A stretch of DNA of 64,000 nucleotides from SZUA-584 sp041656035 (GTDB lineage Bacteria > Bacillota > Clostridia > Christensenellales > SZUA-584), in contig CAZPHS010000001.1 of the NCBI GenBank assembly GCA_964586785.1, positions 62,001-126,000 on the forward strand. Direction: 5' to 3'. Below are positions 1 through 8,377 of this stretch, piece after piece. A program made the position numbers and the translations under genes. Under the pieces are notes generated by a model, which did not search any database, was not told the DNA's origin, and saw nothing but the letters and a program-made list of their open reading frames with translations. Numbering within the stretch: position 1 is the first letter of the stretch; every line of letters starts with the position of its first letter.

Positions 1-1
1 A

Positions 2-1267
2 CTCAAAAAATCGCGCAAAGCCGCCGTGCTGTCCGGCGTCGCAATGGTTTTTTTAGCAAACGCGGGCAGGCTGACCGAAGCGCTTGGATATACCGCCGTA
101 CTGCCGCTTGGCTTGCTTGCAATCGCGGCGGTATTTTTCGTTATAATCAGATTCGTTTCCGAGGACACCGCGGGGAAGATGGAATTTATCGTAACGGCAG
201 TTTTAGCGGCGCTTATATTATTTAACGTTGCCGTTTCAATACCGCAATTTGCGGAAAACAATCGTCTTTCAGAGCAAGCGGCTGAAAAAGCGGCTTTGCA
301 GGAAGAAATAAAAATACCCGAAAAATACGCGGAAGGGGACGCGGAGCTTCCCAACCTTTACATATTTGTTTTTGACGAGCTTGCCGGTACAAAATGTATG
401 CGGGAGGTGTTCGGGTATGATAATAAAGTATTCTATGACAATATGCGCTCTTTAGGCTTTGCCGTTTCGGATGATTGCACAAACTACAAACAGTTCACAA
501 TGGAATGTCTCTCCGGACTGTTCAATTTAGATTATGTTTTCGATTACGATACCGACGGCTTTTTCGCCTGCAGGGAGCGGTTTAAAAACGCGAGGTTTTT
601 TAGTATAATGAACCGTATGGGATACGGTATGTACGAAACTGAGGCCGGGGGGTTTACGGATTTTGAGCCGCGCTTCAAAAACGGGGCGAGCAAGGAATAT
701 AATATAGACGAGGACGGGCGCACCACGTTTGAAATAATACTGGACTGGTCGCTTTTCGGTCCCGTTGCGGATTCGCTCGGTATATTCCCCCAAAACTACG
801 ACCTTTTCGATGAAATATTAACCTACTATACGCTTCCCGAAAGCTATACGTATAAAAATGCGCTTACGTTCACCTATATCTGCTGCCCTCACGCGCCCTT
901 CATTTACGATATTAACGGCAACCCCGTTGATAAGGCCAACAGTATGAACTGGTCGGATTCGAAATATTTTCTCGAGCAGTACGAATATATGTGCGGGCGT
1001 ATAGTCGACGCCATGGAGGGCGTTATCCAAAACGATAAGGAATCGGTAATCCTCGTTTTGTCCGACCACGGCGTAAAACCGAACAAATCATTGTGGAACG
1101 GACCGTCCGCCACATACGAGCAGTCTGTCGATACGTTCTTCGCGGTCTATACAGGCGGCGGAGATATTGGGGATATCACCGGCCTTTGCGGCGCGGACGT
1201 TTTGAGAAAAGTGCTTAATACGCGGTACGGATTTAACCTTGATATGACCGCCGCTTTGGCGGGTTGA
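2..1267 (+). CDS. Membrane-anchored sulfatase/LTA-synthase-like hydrolase or transferase (5' partial)
   Basis: The reading frame is open to the left edge, so the N-terminus is missing; an internal GTG at 26 is not a credible start. About three membrane segments are visible in the first 80 residues, followed by an extracytoplasmic domain of the alkaline phosphatase/sulfatase fold. Seen motifs are FDE near the domain start, a threonine in the stretch YKQFT that aligns with DNQT of the two downstream paralogues (likely nucleophile), PHAPF, and the metal-binding SDHG near the C-terminus. By analogy with LtaS and phosphoethanolamine transferases it probably transfers or removes a phospho-group on a surface glycopolymer or lipid; the substrate is unknown. 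It is the first of three tandem paralogues. Confidence 0.8.
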   Translation, partial: LKKSRKAAVLSGVAMVFLANAGRLTEALGYTAVLPLGLLAIAAVFFVIIRFVSEDTAGKMEFIVTAVLAALILFNVAVSIPQFAENNRLSEQAAEKAALQEEIKIPEKYAEGDAELPNLYIFVFDELAGTKCMREVFGYDNKVFYDNMRSLGFAVSDDCTNYKQFTMECLSGLFNLDYVFDYDTDGFFACRERFKNARFFSIMNRMGYGMYETEAGGFTDFEPRFKNGASKEYNIDEDGRTTFEIILDWSLFGPVADSLGIFPQNYDLFDEILTYYTLPESYTYKNALTFTYICCPHAPFIYDINGNPVDKANSMNWSDSKYFLEQYEYMCGRIVDAMEGVIQNDKESVILVLSDHGVKPNKSLWNGPSATYEQSVDTFFAVYTGGGDIGDITGLCGADVLRKVLNTRYGFNLDMTAALAG

Positions 1268-1320
1268 TTTTGGGCGGATGGGGACGGTTTGATATTATAC
1301 TGTTTACGCCGTCCGTATTA

Positions 1321-1349
1321 TTGACAATCACCGCGGAAAAGTATATATT
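1321..1349 (+). promoter_or_regulatory. Sigma-A-type promoter of second sulfatase-like gene
   Basis: TTGACA at 1321-1326, a 17-base spacer and TATATT at 1344-1349 form a near-consensus promoter 28 bases before the start codon. The same boxes, spacing and the following TTCTTTG are repeated before the next paralogue. Confidence 0.7.
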
Positions 1350-1376
1350 TTCTTTGATTATCAGAGGGGGCGGCAA

Positions 1377-3152
1377 ATGAATAACGGTACGGAAAAAAAA
1401 GTCGCGGTACGCATACACAGGCCGGGCAATGCCGATTTGCGTAAGAAATCAAAAATAAAAAGTATAATCGATTCTTTTGCGGCGGAGCTTATTTTTTCGG
1501 CGTTGCTTATTGCCGCCGTATGCGCGCTCCCCGCGATTGCGAAATTTGACGGCGAAACGATTACTTTCGCGGGCTTAGTAAAGCAAGTATGGATATATGC
1601 GGCGGTTAGCCTGGCCGCTTTCGCCGTACTGCGTATATTTTTGCGCAAGCCGTATTTCGCGTGCCTTTTTACCGCTTTCGGTGCTTTTCTTGCCGTAAGC
1701 TTCGATTGGCTGACGGATTTTTCGCGGTCAATAATAAACGATTACGGCATCGCCTTAACATTAAGCGTACTGCTGTGCGTTGCGCTGCTTTCGGGCTTCT
1801 TTTGGCTTTTAAGGCTGCTTTATAAATATCGCTGGCCTATGCATATTATTGCCAGAGCGCTTACGGCGGCGGTTATATGCCTTGTTCTTATAGGCGGTAT
1901 CGCGGCGGCGGCGGCGGCGGATAAAACAGCTTTTGAGGATACGCAGACAAAAGCGCCCGCGGTAAATACGCCGATTCCCACGCCAAAGCCGACTCCTAAG
2001 CCGACGCCCGAGCCTACGCCCGAGCCTACTCCCGAGCCCGAGCCCGAACCGTTCGGATTGCCTAATATATATTTTTTTATTCTGGACGAATTCAGCAGCT
2101 TTGATATGCTTTCAAAATATTACGACTATGACGCAAAGACGTTTAATGATTTTCTTGTACTGACGGGCTTTAATATTTCGAAAGAGAGCTACTCTACCGA
2201 TAACCAAACAAAACATTCTTTGTGCGATTTGCTGAATTTAAAGTATATCTCCAGGCATTATTCGGGAGAGGAGTGCTTAAAAGCAATATCCAATTCAAAA
2301 TTTTACTCCGTGATGTCCGACCTTGGGTATTCCCAATTTCAGGTGTCCATTGATACCAACCATTTTAAGGGCGTCGCCAGCCTTACATCCAAATCCGGCA
2401 AAAATGCTTACGCAAAAATTACTCTCGGGGAACAGGACTTTGAGGGTATCGCTCCCGAAAGCGTTATGTCTAAAGAGCTGACGCGGCTGCTTGAAAGCCA
2501 AACTGCCGGCACCGCCGCTAAGGTTAAAACGAACGCTTTAAATCAGTGGGGCTTTTATCCCTCGGAATATATCCGCGGCACTGCGGAGTATAAGGGGCAC
2601 GAGTCAAAGAAAAGAATAACCGCGCGGCTGTCGGTATTCGAATATTTTGAAAATCCTGATAATTACGTTAAAACCGAGCCGCGCGTAATCTACAGCTATT
2701 CGCCCGCCACTCACGTACCGTTTTTATTTAACGAGTACGGCGGTATAATACCGTACGGCGACAGTCGGGATTGGAAAACGAAAAGCGTATATTTGAACCA
2801 ATACATATTTATTTACAAACATATGATGGCCGCCTGCTCCACCATAATAGAGAACGACCCTGACAGTATTATTATTATAATGTCCGACCACGGCATACGT
2901 TATCACGCAGACTGCAGCCAAAAGCATACCTTCAAAATTACCGACAAGGATTCCTGCCGTATAATGAACGCGGTGTATATAAAAGGGCAGGAATACGATA
3001 TAGAAGGGCTCTCCGCAATCAATACCCTGCGTTTTATACTAAGCCTATATGAAGGGCAGGATTACCCCGCGATTGAAGACCCTATAACGTCCGATTCGCC
3101 CGGCTGCCTTAAGGGGATTATTCCTAAGTCACGGTGGAGCGGCAACGGGTGA
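1377..3152 (+). CDS. Membrane-anchored sulfatase-like protein with Pro-Thr linker
   Basis: This 591-residue protein has about five membrane segments between residues 28 and 180, then an extracytoplasmic linker of PTPKPTPEP repeats (residues about 200-223), then an alkaline-phosphatase-superfamily domain. Visible motifs are ILDE (about 231), the putative nucleophile threonine in DNQT (about 276), ATHVPF, and SDHGIRYHADC (about 501). The architecture is that of LtaS-like or phosphoglycerol/phosphoethanolamine transferases, so a role in decorating a surface polymer is inferred, not shown. AGAGGGGG lies 6-7 bases before the ATG. It is closely related along its length to the next gene; the shared stretch AVLRIFLRKPYFAC is also nearly identical in DNA, which points to tandem duplication. 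The proline-threonine spacer could reach into the wall and is absent from its neighbours. Confidence 0.85.
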   Translation: MNNGTEKKVAVRIHRPGNADLRKKSKIKSIIDSFAAELIFSALLIAAVCALPAIAKFDGETITFAGLVKQVWIYAAVSLAAFAVLRIFLRKPYFACLFTAFGAFLAVSFDWLTDFSRSIINDYGIALTLSVLLCVALLSGFFWLLRLLYKYRWPMHIIARALTAAVICLVLIGGIAAAAAADKTAFEDTQTKAPAVNTPIPTPKPTPKPTPEPTPEPTPEPEPEPFGLPNIYFFILDEFSSFDMLSKYYDYDAKTFNDFLVLTGFNISKESYSTDNQTKHSLCDLLNLKYISRHYSGEECLKAISNSKFYSVMSDLGYSQFQVSIDTNHFKGVASLTSKSGKNAYAKITLGEQDFEGIAPESVMSKELTRLLESQTAGTAAKVKTNALNQWGFYPSEYIRGTAEYKGHESKKRITARLSVFEYFENPDNYVKTEPRVIYSYSPATHVPFLFNEYGGIIPYGDSRDWKTKSVYLNQYIFIYKHMMAACSTIIENDPDSIIIIMSDHGIRYHADCSQKHTFKITDKDSCRIMNAVYIKGQEYDIEGLSAINTLRFILSLYEGQDYPAIEDPITSDSPGCLKGIIPKSRWSGNG

Positions 3153-3216
3153 GCAAAAGCGCGAGGCATTGTGTGTGCCTTAAAGCGCCGAAAAATAACA
3201 CATTATACGCGTTATA

Positions 3217-3245
3217 TTGACAAAAAATTAGTTGCAATATATATT
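3217..3245 (+). promoter_or_regulatory. Sigma-A-type promoter of third sulfatase-like gene
   Basis: TTGACA (3217-3222), 17 bases, TATATT (3240-3245), followed by TTCTTTG, exactly as at 1321-1355. The match suggests that the promoter was duplicated together with the gene. Confidence 0.75.
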
Positions 3246-3273
3246 TTCTTTGTGTAAGGGGGTGCGCCGCCTG

Positions 3274-5091
3274 ATGGAAAAGCAGCAGGGCGACAGGCTT
3301 AAGGTTCGTATGCATGAACTTAATTATGTCGGCTCAAAAAAGAAAACCGATTCAAAAAGGCAGCCCCAAATAACGGAGCGGCCTAAAACAACGGTACAGA
3401 CAGAAAAACGTTCCGCAGGGTCTTTTGTTATAGAGCTGGTTGTTTCGGTGCTGCTGATTGCGGCCATTAACGCGCTTCGTACCGTTCAGGTTTATGCCAG
3501 CAACGTACATTTGGTTACGTTTAACGCGCTTGCGGAATCCATGTGGTTATATATGGGTATAAGCATAGCCTGTTTTGCCGTACTGCGCATATTTTTGCGC
3601 AAGCCGTATTTCGCCTGTATATTCGCGTCTTTCGGAATTTTTCTGGCGATCAACTTTGAATGGCTGGTAGATTTGACGAGGATATTTATAAACAAATATG
3701 AACCTGCCGTTATAGGCGGTCTGCTGCTGTATGTTGTTATTGTTACGGGCTTTTTGTTTATTGTCCGGCTGTTGTTTAAAAAGAATTTCCCCATACATAC
3801 CGTCGCAAAGATTCTTTCGGCGACATTTAGCTGCCTTGTTCTTTTCAATGTGGTTTTAGCGTCCGTCGCAATAGCGGGGCAAGCGCAAACCGATGATAAT
3901 ACGGAAGATATGGCGCAGGCGCCCGCCGCCGTTTACACCGCGCCTCCCATTGATAAAACATATTCCAGCATAGGCCCCGCAACCACGCCGGATACCGGTA
4001 ACGAGACGTTTGGCATTCCCAACGTATACTTTTTCATACTGGACGAATACGGTACGTTTGACATTGTGGAAAAATACTACGGATATGACAATAAAGTCTT
4101 TTATGATTTTCTTACAATGCAAGGCTTTAACATATCGAGGGAAAGCTATTCCACCGATAACCAGACCGCCAATTGCTTCGCCGATTTGCTGAATCTTAAG
4201 TATATCTCAAGGAAGTATTCCAAAAACGATTGCCTTAAAGCCATACAAGGCGCTAAACTGTTTGAAGAATTCTCCGGTCTTGGCTATTCGCAGTTTCAGA
4301 TTGCAAAAAGCAAGTATTTTCCGGATATAGACAGCTTAAATCCCGATGCCGAGATTGACATATACGAAGATGCCAACATGTTCGGCGACGAAGCGACGGG
4401 AGATGTTTCCGACACCTCAATAGCCGGCGCTCTGCTTAAATTGTTTTCCCCCACAGCCTCTGACACGCAGGTGGACAAAGAGGCGCTTAACAAATGGGGC
4501 TTTTATCCCTCGCACTATATCCGTGATTCCAAAGAATATAAACAGCATAAAGACAGCGGTTATGCCGACGCCCTGCTTGCTAAATTCGACTATTTCGAAG
4601 ATACGGATAACTACGTTTTTAGCGGACCCCGCGTGATTTATTGCTATATGACGGCAACTCACGTTCCGTTTGTATTTAATGAATACGGGGGCATTATACC
4701 GTATAAGGAAAGACGCAACTGGGAAGAGATAAGCGTATATCTTAATCAATATAAATTTATAACAAAGCATATGATAGTCAGCCTTTCCACTATAATAGAA
4801 AACGATCCGGACAGCGTAATAATCATTATGTCGGATCACGGCATACGCTATCACGCCGACTGCAGCAAAAAACACACCTTCTATATCACTAATAAGGAAT
4901 CCTGCCGAGTTATGAACGCGGTGTATATAAAGGGACAAAAATATGATATAGAGGGGCTGTCCGGCATTAATACTCTGCGTTATGTTTTAAGTTTGTATGA
5001 AGGGCTGGATTATCCCCCTATAGAAGACCCCGTTTCTTCCGATTCTCCGGACGGGCTTAAAGGCATAATTCCCAAGCCGCGCTGGCAATAA
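3274..5091 (+). CDS. Membrane-anchored sulfatase-like protein, paralogue of preceding gene
   Basis: The start is set at the ATG at 3274, ten bases after the ribosome-binding site AAGGGGGTG; an in-frame TTG at 3232 lies inside the promoter and is rejected. The protein (605 residues) has a basic cytoplasmic head, about five membrane segments, a loosely structured linker and a sulfatase-fold domain with ILDEY (about 254), DNQT (about 295), ATHVPF and SDHGIRYHADC (about 519). It is the closest relative of the gene before it, but its linker lacks the proline-threonine repeat. The substrate is not predictable. Having its own promoter suggests that it and the downstream fusion gene may be expressed separately from the first two paralogues. 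Confidence 0.85.
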   Translation: MEKQQGDRLKVRMHELNYVGSKKKTDSKRQPQITERPKTTVQTEKRSAGSFVIELVVSVLLIAAINALRTVQVYASNVHLVTFNALAESMWLYMGISIACFAVLRIFLRKPYFACIFASFGIFLAINFEWLVDLTRIFINKYEPAVIGGLLLYVVIVTGFLFIVRLLFKKNFPIHTVAKILSATFSCLVLFNVVLASVAIAGQAQTDDNTEDMAQAPAAVYTAPPIDKTYSSIGPATTPDTGNETFGIPNVYFFILDEYGTFDIVEKYYGYDNKVFYDFLTMQGFNISRESYSTDNQTANCFADLLNLKYISRKYSKNDCLKAIQGAKLFEEFSGLGYSQFQIAKSKYFPDIDSLNPDAEIDIYEDANMFGDEATGDVSDTSIAGALLKLFSPTASDTQVDKEALNKWGFYPSHYIRDSKEYKQHKDSGYADALLAKFDYFEDTDNYVFSGPRVIYCYMTATHVPFVFNEYGGIIPYKERRNWEEISVYLNQYKFITKHMIVSLSTIIENDPDSVIIIMSDHGIRYHADCSKKHTFYITNKESCRVMNAVYIKGQKYDIEGLSGINTLRYVLSLYEGLDYPPIEDPVSSDSPDGLKGIIPKPRWQ

Positions 5092-5150
5092 ACCAAAAGC
5101 CCGTTTTTTCCGATTTGCCCTTTTGTTTAAATATCGCTTAAGGTGAGGTT

Positions 5151-7232
5151 ATGGATTTTATCAATACAATAATAGGCGTTCCCCTTGGATATATTATGTG
5201 GCTTTGTTTTATGCTTGTTAAAAACTACGGCATAGCAATTTTGCTGTTTACGCTTTTGACTAAAGCGCTTATGTTTCCGCTTAATATATGGGTACAGAAA
5301 AACTCAATTAAAATGATAAAATTAAAGCCGCGTCTTAACGAAATCGCGGCGGCTAATGCGGGCAGATGGGATGCTATAACCGAAAAGCAGCTTGCGTTGT
5401 ACAAACAAGAACAATACCGGCCTATGGCGGGCACAATTCCGCTGCTTATACAGATTCCCGTTATTTTAGGGCTTATAGCCGTTGTGTATAACCCGCTGCA
5501 GCATTTGCTCCATATTGACAAAGAAACTATAGCCGCTTTGACGGAAAAAGCGTCCGAGCTGCTAAATTATGCCCGTCTTGACTCCGGCGCGCATTTAAAA
5601 GTAATTGAGCTTGTAAACGATCCGTCATGCGCCAACGCATTCGCCGAACTGACTGCAGCCAATGCCGCGGACGCCGTCGCAAATATAAGCTCGCTTGACC
5701 TTAACTTTTTAGGGATTAATCTGGCTCTAACGCCCGCCTTTGAATGGAACATATTATTGCTGGTTCCGGTATTGTCCGGCGGTAGCGCGTTTTTGCTTTC
5801 GGCTGTTCAGAACAAAATAAATGTGCTGCAAAAAGAGGCCGGATGGTTCGGGCGATGGGGCATGGCCATTTTTCTTACGCTGTTTTCGTTGTACTTTGCT
5901 TTCATAGTGCCCGCGGGTGTCGGCGCGTATTGGATATTCAGCAACATTATTTCACTGATTGTTATGCTTATAGTCAATTTAATGTATCCTCCGAAGAAGC
6001 ATATAGATTACGAGGCGCTGGAGAGGAGCAAGGCGGCGTTGGCGCAAAGCAAGGAACTTGAAAAGAAAATGAAGCCTACCGCCGAACAAAAAGCCAGGGC
6101 GAAGGAGGATTACAAGCGCTTTTTTGTTGAAGACAATGTAAAACAGCTGGTGTTCTATTCGGAGAAAAGCGGATTTTACAAATACTTTAAGGGAGTAATA
6201 GGGTACATACTGGAGCATTCGGATATAGTGATACATTATGTGACAAGCGACCCCAATGACCAGGTTTTCAAGATAAATAATCCGAGGATATGTCCGTACT
6301 ATATAGACGACAACAGGCTTACCATACTGTTTATGAAGATAGAAACGGATATATTTGTAATGACAATGTCGGACCTCCAGCAGTTTCATTTAAAACGCTC
6401 ATTGGTTAAAAAGAATATCGACTATGTGTACATGTTCCATTATCCGCTCAGCACAACAATGGTGCTGCGTAAAGGCGCGCTGGACTATTACAATACAATT
6501 TTCTGCGTCGGCGAGTTTCAATTTGACGAAATAAGGCAGACGGAAAAACGCAGTGATTTGCCCGCTAAAAATCTTGTTTTGTGCGGTTATTCATTGCTTG
6601 AGGAATTAAAAGCGCAGTACGATACCATGGATAAAACGCGGCGCGATAGAAAGAAAATACTTATCGCTCCCTCGTGGCAGGAGCAGAATATACTTGACAG
6701 CTGCATACACGATGTTTTAGCGCGGCTGCTAGGCAAAGGATACGATGTTGTAGTTAGGCCTCACCCGGAGTATGTAAAGCGCTACATGGCAAAAATGAAT
6801 TCTATAGCGGAGCATTATAAGGATTACAAAGGAGACGACATTTGTTTCGAATTGGATTTTACCGACAGCAGCTCTATATACAATTCGGATATAGTGATAA
6901 GCGACTGGTCGGGAACGGCTTACGAGTTTGCTTTTGTAACGAACAAGCCTGTTATATTTATAAATACGCCCCCTAAAATAAACAATCCGGAGTACGACGC
7001 CATAGAGGCGAAACCGCTTGAGATATCCCTGCGAAGCGAGATTGGAATACAAATAGAACAAAACGAGCTTGATAACCTTTGCCCCGCCATTGATAAGCTT
7101 ATAGAATCGGGCGAAAAATACGCTTCGAAAATTGTCCAAATCCGCCGGAAGTACATCGCTAATTTTGGCCAAAGCGCGCAGGTAGGGGGGCGGTACATAA
7201 TTGACAAGCTTAACGGCAAACAAAAGAATTAA
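5151..7232 (+). CDS. YidC/Oxa1-like membrane domain fused to CDP-glycerol glycerophosphotransferase-like domain
   Basis: The 693-residue product has two parts. Residues 1-285 look like a YidC/Oxa1/Alb3 insertase: the segment NYGIAILLFTLLTK, the cytoplasmic loop after LNIWVQKNS, and later hydrophobic segments, with a large insertion of about 80 residues in an extracytoplasmic loop. A charged linker (285-320) leads to residues 325-690, which resemble the TagB/TagF glycerophosphotransferase family: IAPSWQE, RPHPEY (about 533) and ISDWSGTAYEFAF (about 583). The second part should act in the cytoplasm on an activated alditol phosphate or sugar donor. The gene follows the three sulfatase-fold enzymes with a 59-base gap, so a joint role in a surface polymer is inferred. 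Whether the YidC part inserts proteins or only anchors or flips is unknown. Confidence 0.8.
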   Translation: MDFINTIIGVPLGYIMWLCFMLVKNYGIAILLFTLLTKALMFPLNIWVQKNSIKMIKLKPRLNEIAAANAGRWDAITEKQLALYKQEQYRPMAGTIPLLIQIPVILGLIAVVYNPLQHLLHIDKETIAALTEKASELLNYARLDSGAHLKVIELVNDPSCANAFAELTAANAADAVANISSLDLNFLGINLALTPAFEWNILLLVPVLSGGSAFLLSAVQNKINVLQKEAGWFGRWGMAIFLTLFSLYFAFIVPAGVGAYWIFSNIISLIVMLIVNLMYPPKKHIDYEALERSKAALAQSKELEKKMKPTAEQKARAKEDYKRFFVEDNVKQLVFYSEKSGFYKYFKGVIGYILEHSDIVIHYVTSDPNDQVFKINNPRICPYYIDDNRLTILFMKIETDIFVMTMSDLQQFHLKRSLVKKNIDYVYMFHYPLSTTMVLRKGALDYYNTIFCVGEFQFDEIRQTEKRSDLPAKNLVLCGYSLLEELKAQYDTMDKTRRDRKKILIAPSWQEQNILDSCIHDVLARLLGKGYDVVVRPHPEYVKRYMAKMNSIAEHYKDYKGDDICFELDFTDSSSIYNSDIVISDWSGTAYEFAFVTNKPVIFINTPPKINNPEYDAIEAKPLEISLRSEIGIQIEQNELDNLCPAIDKLIESGEKYASKIVQIRRKYIANFGQSAQVGGRYIIDKLNGKQKN

Positions 7233-7237
7233 AAGTG

Positions 7238-7266
7238 TGGACAATCACTGAAATAATAAGTATTCT
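7238..7266 (+). promoter_or_regulatory. Possible promoter of small membrane protein gene
   Basis: TGGACA at 7238-7243 and TATTCT at 7261-7266 are separated by 17 bases. The match is modest and an overlapping TATAAT at 7266-7271 has poorer spacing. Confidence 0.3.
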
Positions 7267-7294
7267 ATAATAAAGAACATTTTTGGAGGATAAT

Positions 7295-7546
7295 ATGAAA
7301 AACTTTTTACGCGGCGCGGGCGTTTTTACCGCATATTCCGTTTTGATAACGATAATGCTTTCCGGCACGGCGCACGCTTATATTGACCCGGCGGCGGGAG
7401 GATATATCGTACAGATTATAGCGGGCGTTGTTATTGCGTGCGGTGTTACCATAGGCGTCTTCTGGAAGAAAATAAAGCTGTTTTTCAGGGATAAAAAGAT
7501 GAAGAGACTGGAAAAATCACTGGCCAAGAAAGCCGATAACAAGTAA
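7295..7546 (+). CDS. Small membrane protein with YIDP motif, unknown function
   Basis: The ATG at 7295 follows TTTGGAGGA, a strong ribosome-binding site. The 83-residue product has a signal-like first segment ending near AHA, then the motif AYIDPAAGG, a second hydrophobic segment and a basic C-terminal tail (KKMKRLEKSLAKK). Small proteins with a YIDPG-type motif between two hydrophobic segments do occur in bacteria, as far as I recall without an assigned function. The gene stands alone downstream of the YidC fusion on the same strand and is followed by a strong terminator, so it could belong to the surface-polymer cluster. No function is proposed. Confidence 0.7.
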   Translation: MKNFLRGAGVFTAYSVLITIMLSGTAHAYIDPAAGGYIVQIIAGVVIACGVTIGVFWKKIKLFFRDKKMKRLEKSLAKKADNK

Positions 7547-7602
7547 AACTTTAACGCGCATCGGCGTTGTGCCAAGTGGTTATTGTTATAAATTGAAGAT
7601 AA

Positions 7603-7639
7603 GCAAAAAAGCATCTTGTTATGCCGGATGCTTTTTTGC
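7603..7639. terminator. Bidirectional terminator between convergent genes
   Basis: GCAAAAAAGCATC and GATGCTTTTTTGC form a 13-bp perfect stem around an 11-base loop, with T-runs on both strands. It lies between the small membrane gene (+) and the lipoprotein gene (-). Confidence 0.85.
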
Positions 7640-7658
7640 AGACCGCGCGCCGTTAATA

Positions 7659-8153
7659 TTACGGTTTGTACACGTTTATTGAAACCAGAATTCCAAAATC
7701 GCGTATGGTTATATAATCGTTGGCCGAAGGCTCTATAATGCTTATACCGCTTCTGATTTCAATAATGGCCATATCGTCGGGATACCCGGAAAGCCCGTCC
7801 GGAAAAACAAATTCCAGTTCGCTCAAATCAATCACGCCGTCTGAAAAGCCTTCGCCGGGCTTTAAGTCAATCACGCCGTTTTGCGATACCGCAAGGCTTC
7901 CGGTAAGCTTAAGTGTATTATTGTTTAGAAAAATCTCTTTCCTGCCGTTTATTTCGGCGCCCGTCAAATCCAATGCCTCGTCGCCGGACAAAGCCGCGGT
8001 GGTGTTGCCCCTCGCGGCAAAAGAATCCGCCAATGTTTTTTGTTCGATGAAATCCCCGCCCTGTATGCCCGGGTTTTCCGCGCAGCCCGCAAAGCAAAAC
8101 ACCATTACGGCGGCAATAACAAAAGCATATGCGGCATGTTTACCTTTTATCAT
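7659..8153 (-). CDS. Hypothetical lipoprotein
   Basis: The 164-residue product starts at an ATG behind GGAGGAG. A hydrophobic signal segment ends in the lipobox CFAGC (cysteine about residue 24), so it is likely a lipid-anchored exported protein. The rest is acidic, with repeated short beta-prone stretches (LDLTGAEINGRKEIFLNNN, LKLTGSLAVSQNGVIDL) reminiscent of a small beta-helix or sandwich. I do not recognise a family. It is monocistronic, convergent with the YIDP gene and divergent from hflK. A perfect 14-bp palindrome, GGTTATATATAACC, at 8215-8228 lies in the shared upstream region and might be an operator. Confidence 0.7.
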   Translation of the reverse strand: MIKGKHAAYAFVIAAVMVFCFAGCAENPGIQGGDFIEQKTLADSFAARGNTTAALSGDEALDLTGAEINGRKEIFLNNNTLKLTGSLAVSQNGVIDLKPGEGFSDGVIDLSELEFVFPDGLSGYPDDMAIIEIRSGISIIEPSANDYITIRDFGILVSINVYKP

Positions 8154-8377
8154 ATAAAACTCCTCCGGCAGCTGATATAGTCACCATGTATACGCGGTTC
8201 CATTACATAGATGCGGTTATATATAACCTTCTTTGTCTGATTCTAAAACTTTTATAACAAGAAATTTATAAGACAAAGACTGCCGGTTGAATATGAAAGA
8301 ATGTTTATTTGGGCTTTTTTATGCGCTTTAAGTGTGATAACATATGCGTAATATCAAAACGGGCAGGTGATTAACTT

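Noticed and set aside
4417..4938. 173-codon minus-strand frame in the third sulfatase-like gene
   Set aside because: It is antisense to conserved catalytic motifs of the real gene.
5151..6000. The YidC domain considered as the cell's main insertase
   Set aside because: The main yidC normally lies with rnpA and rpmH near the origin and lacks a transferase domain; this context is surface-polymer-like.
7720..8157. 145-codon plus-strand frame opposite the lipoprotein gene
   Set aside because: The minus-strand frame has a signal peptide, lipobox and ribosome-binding site; the plus frame has none of these.
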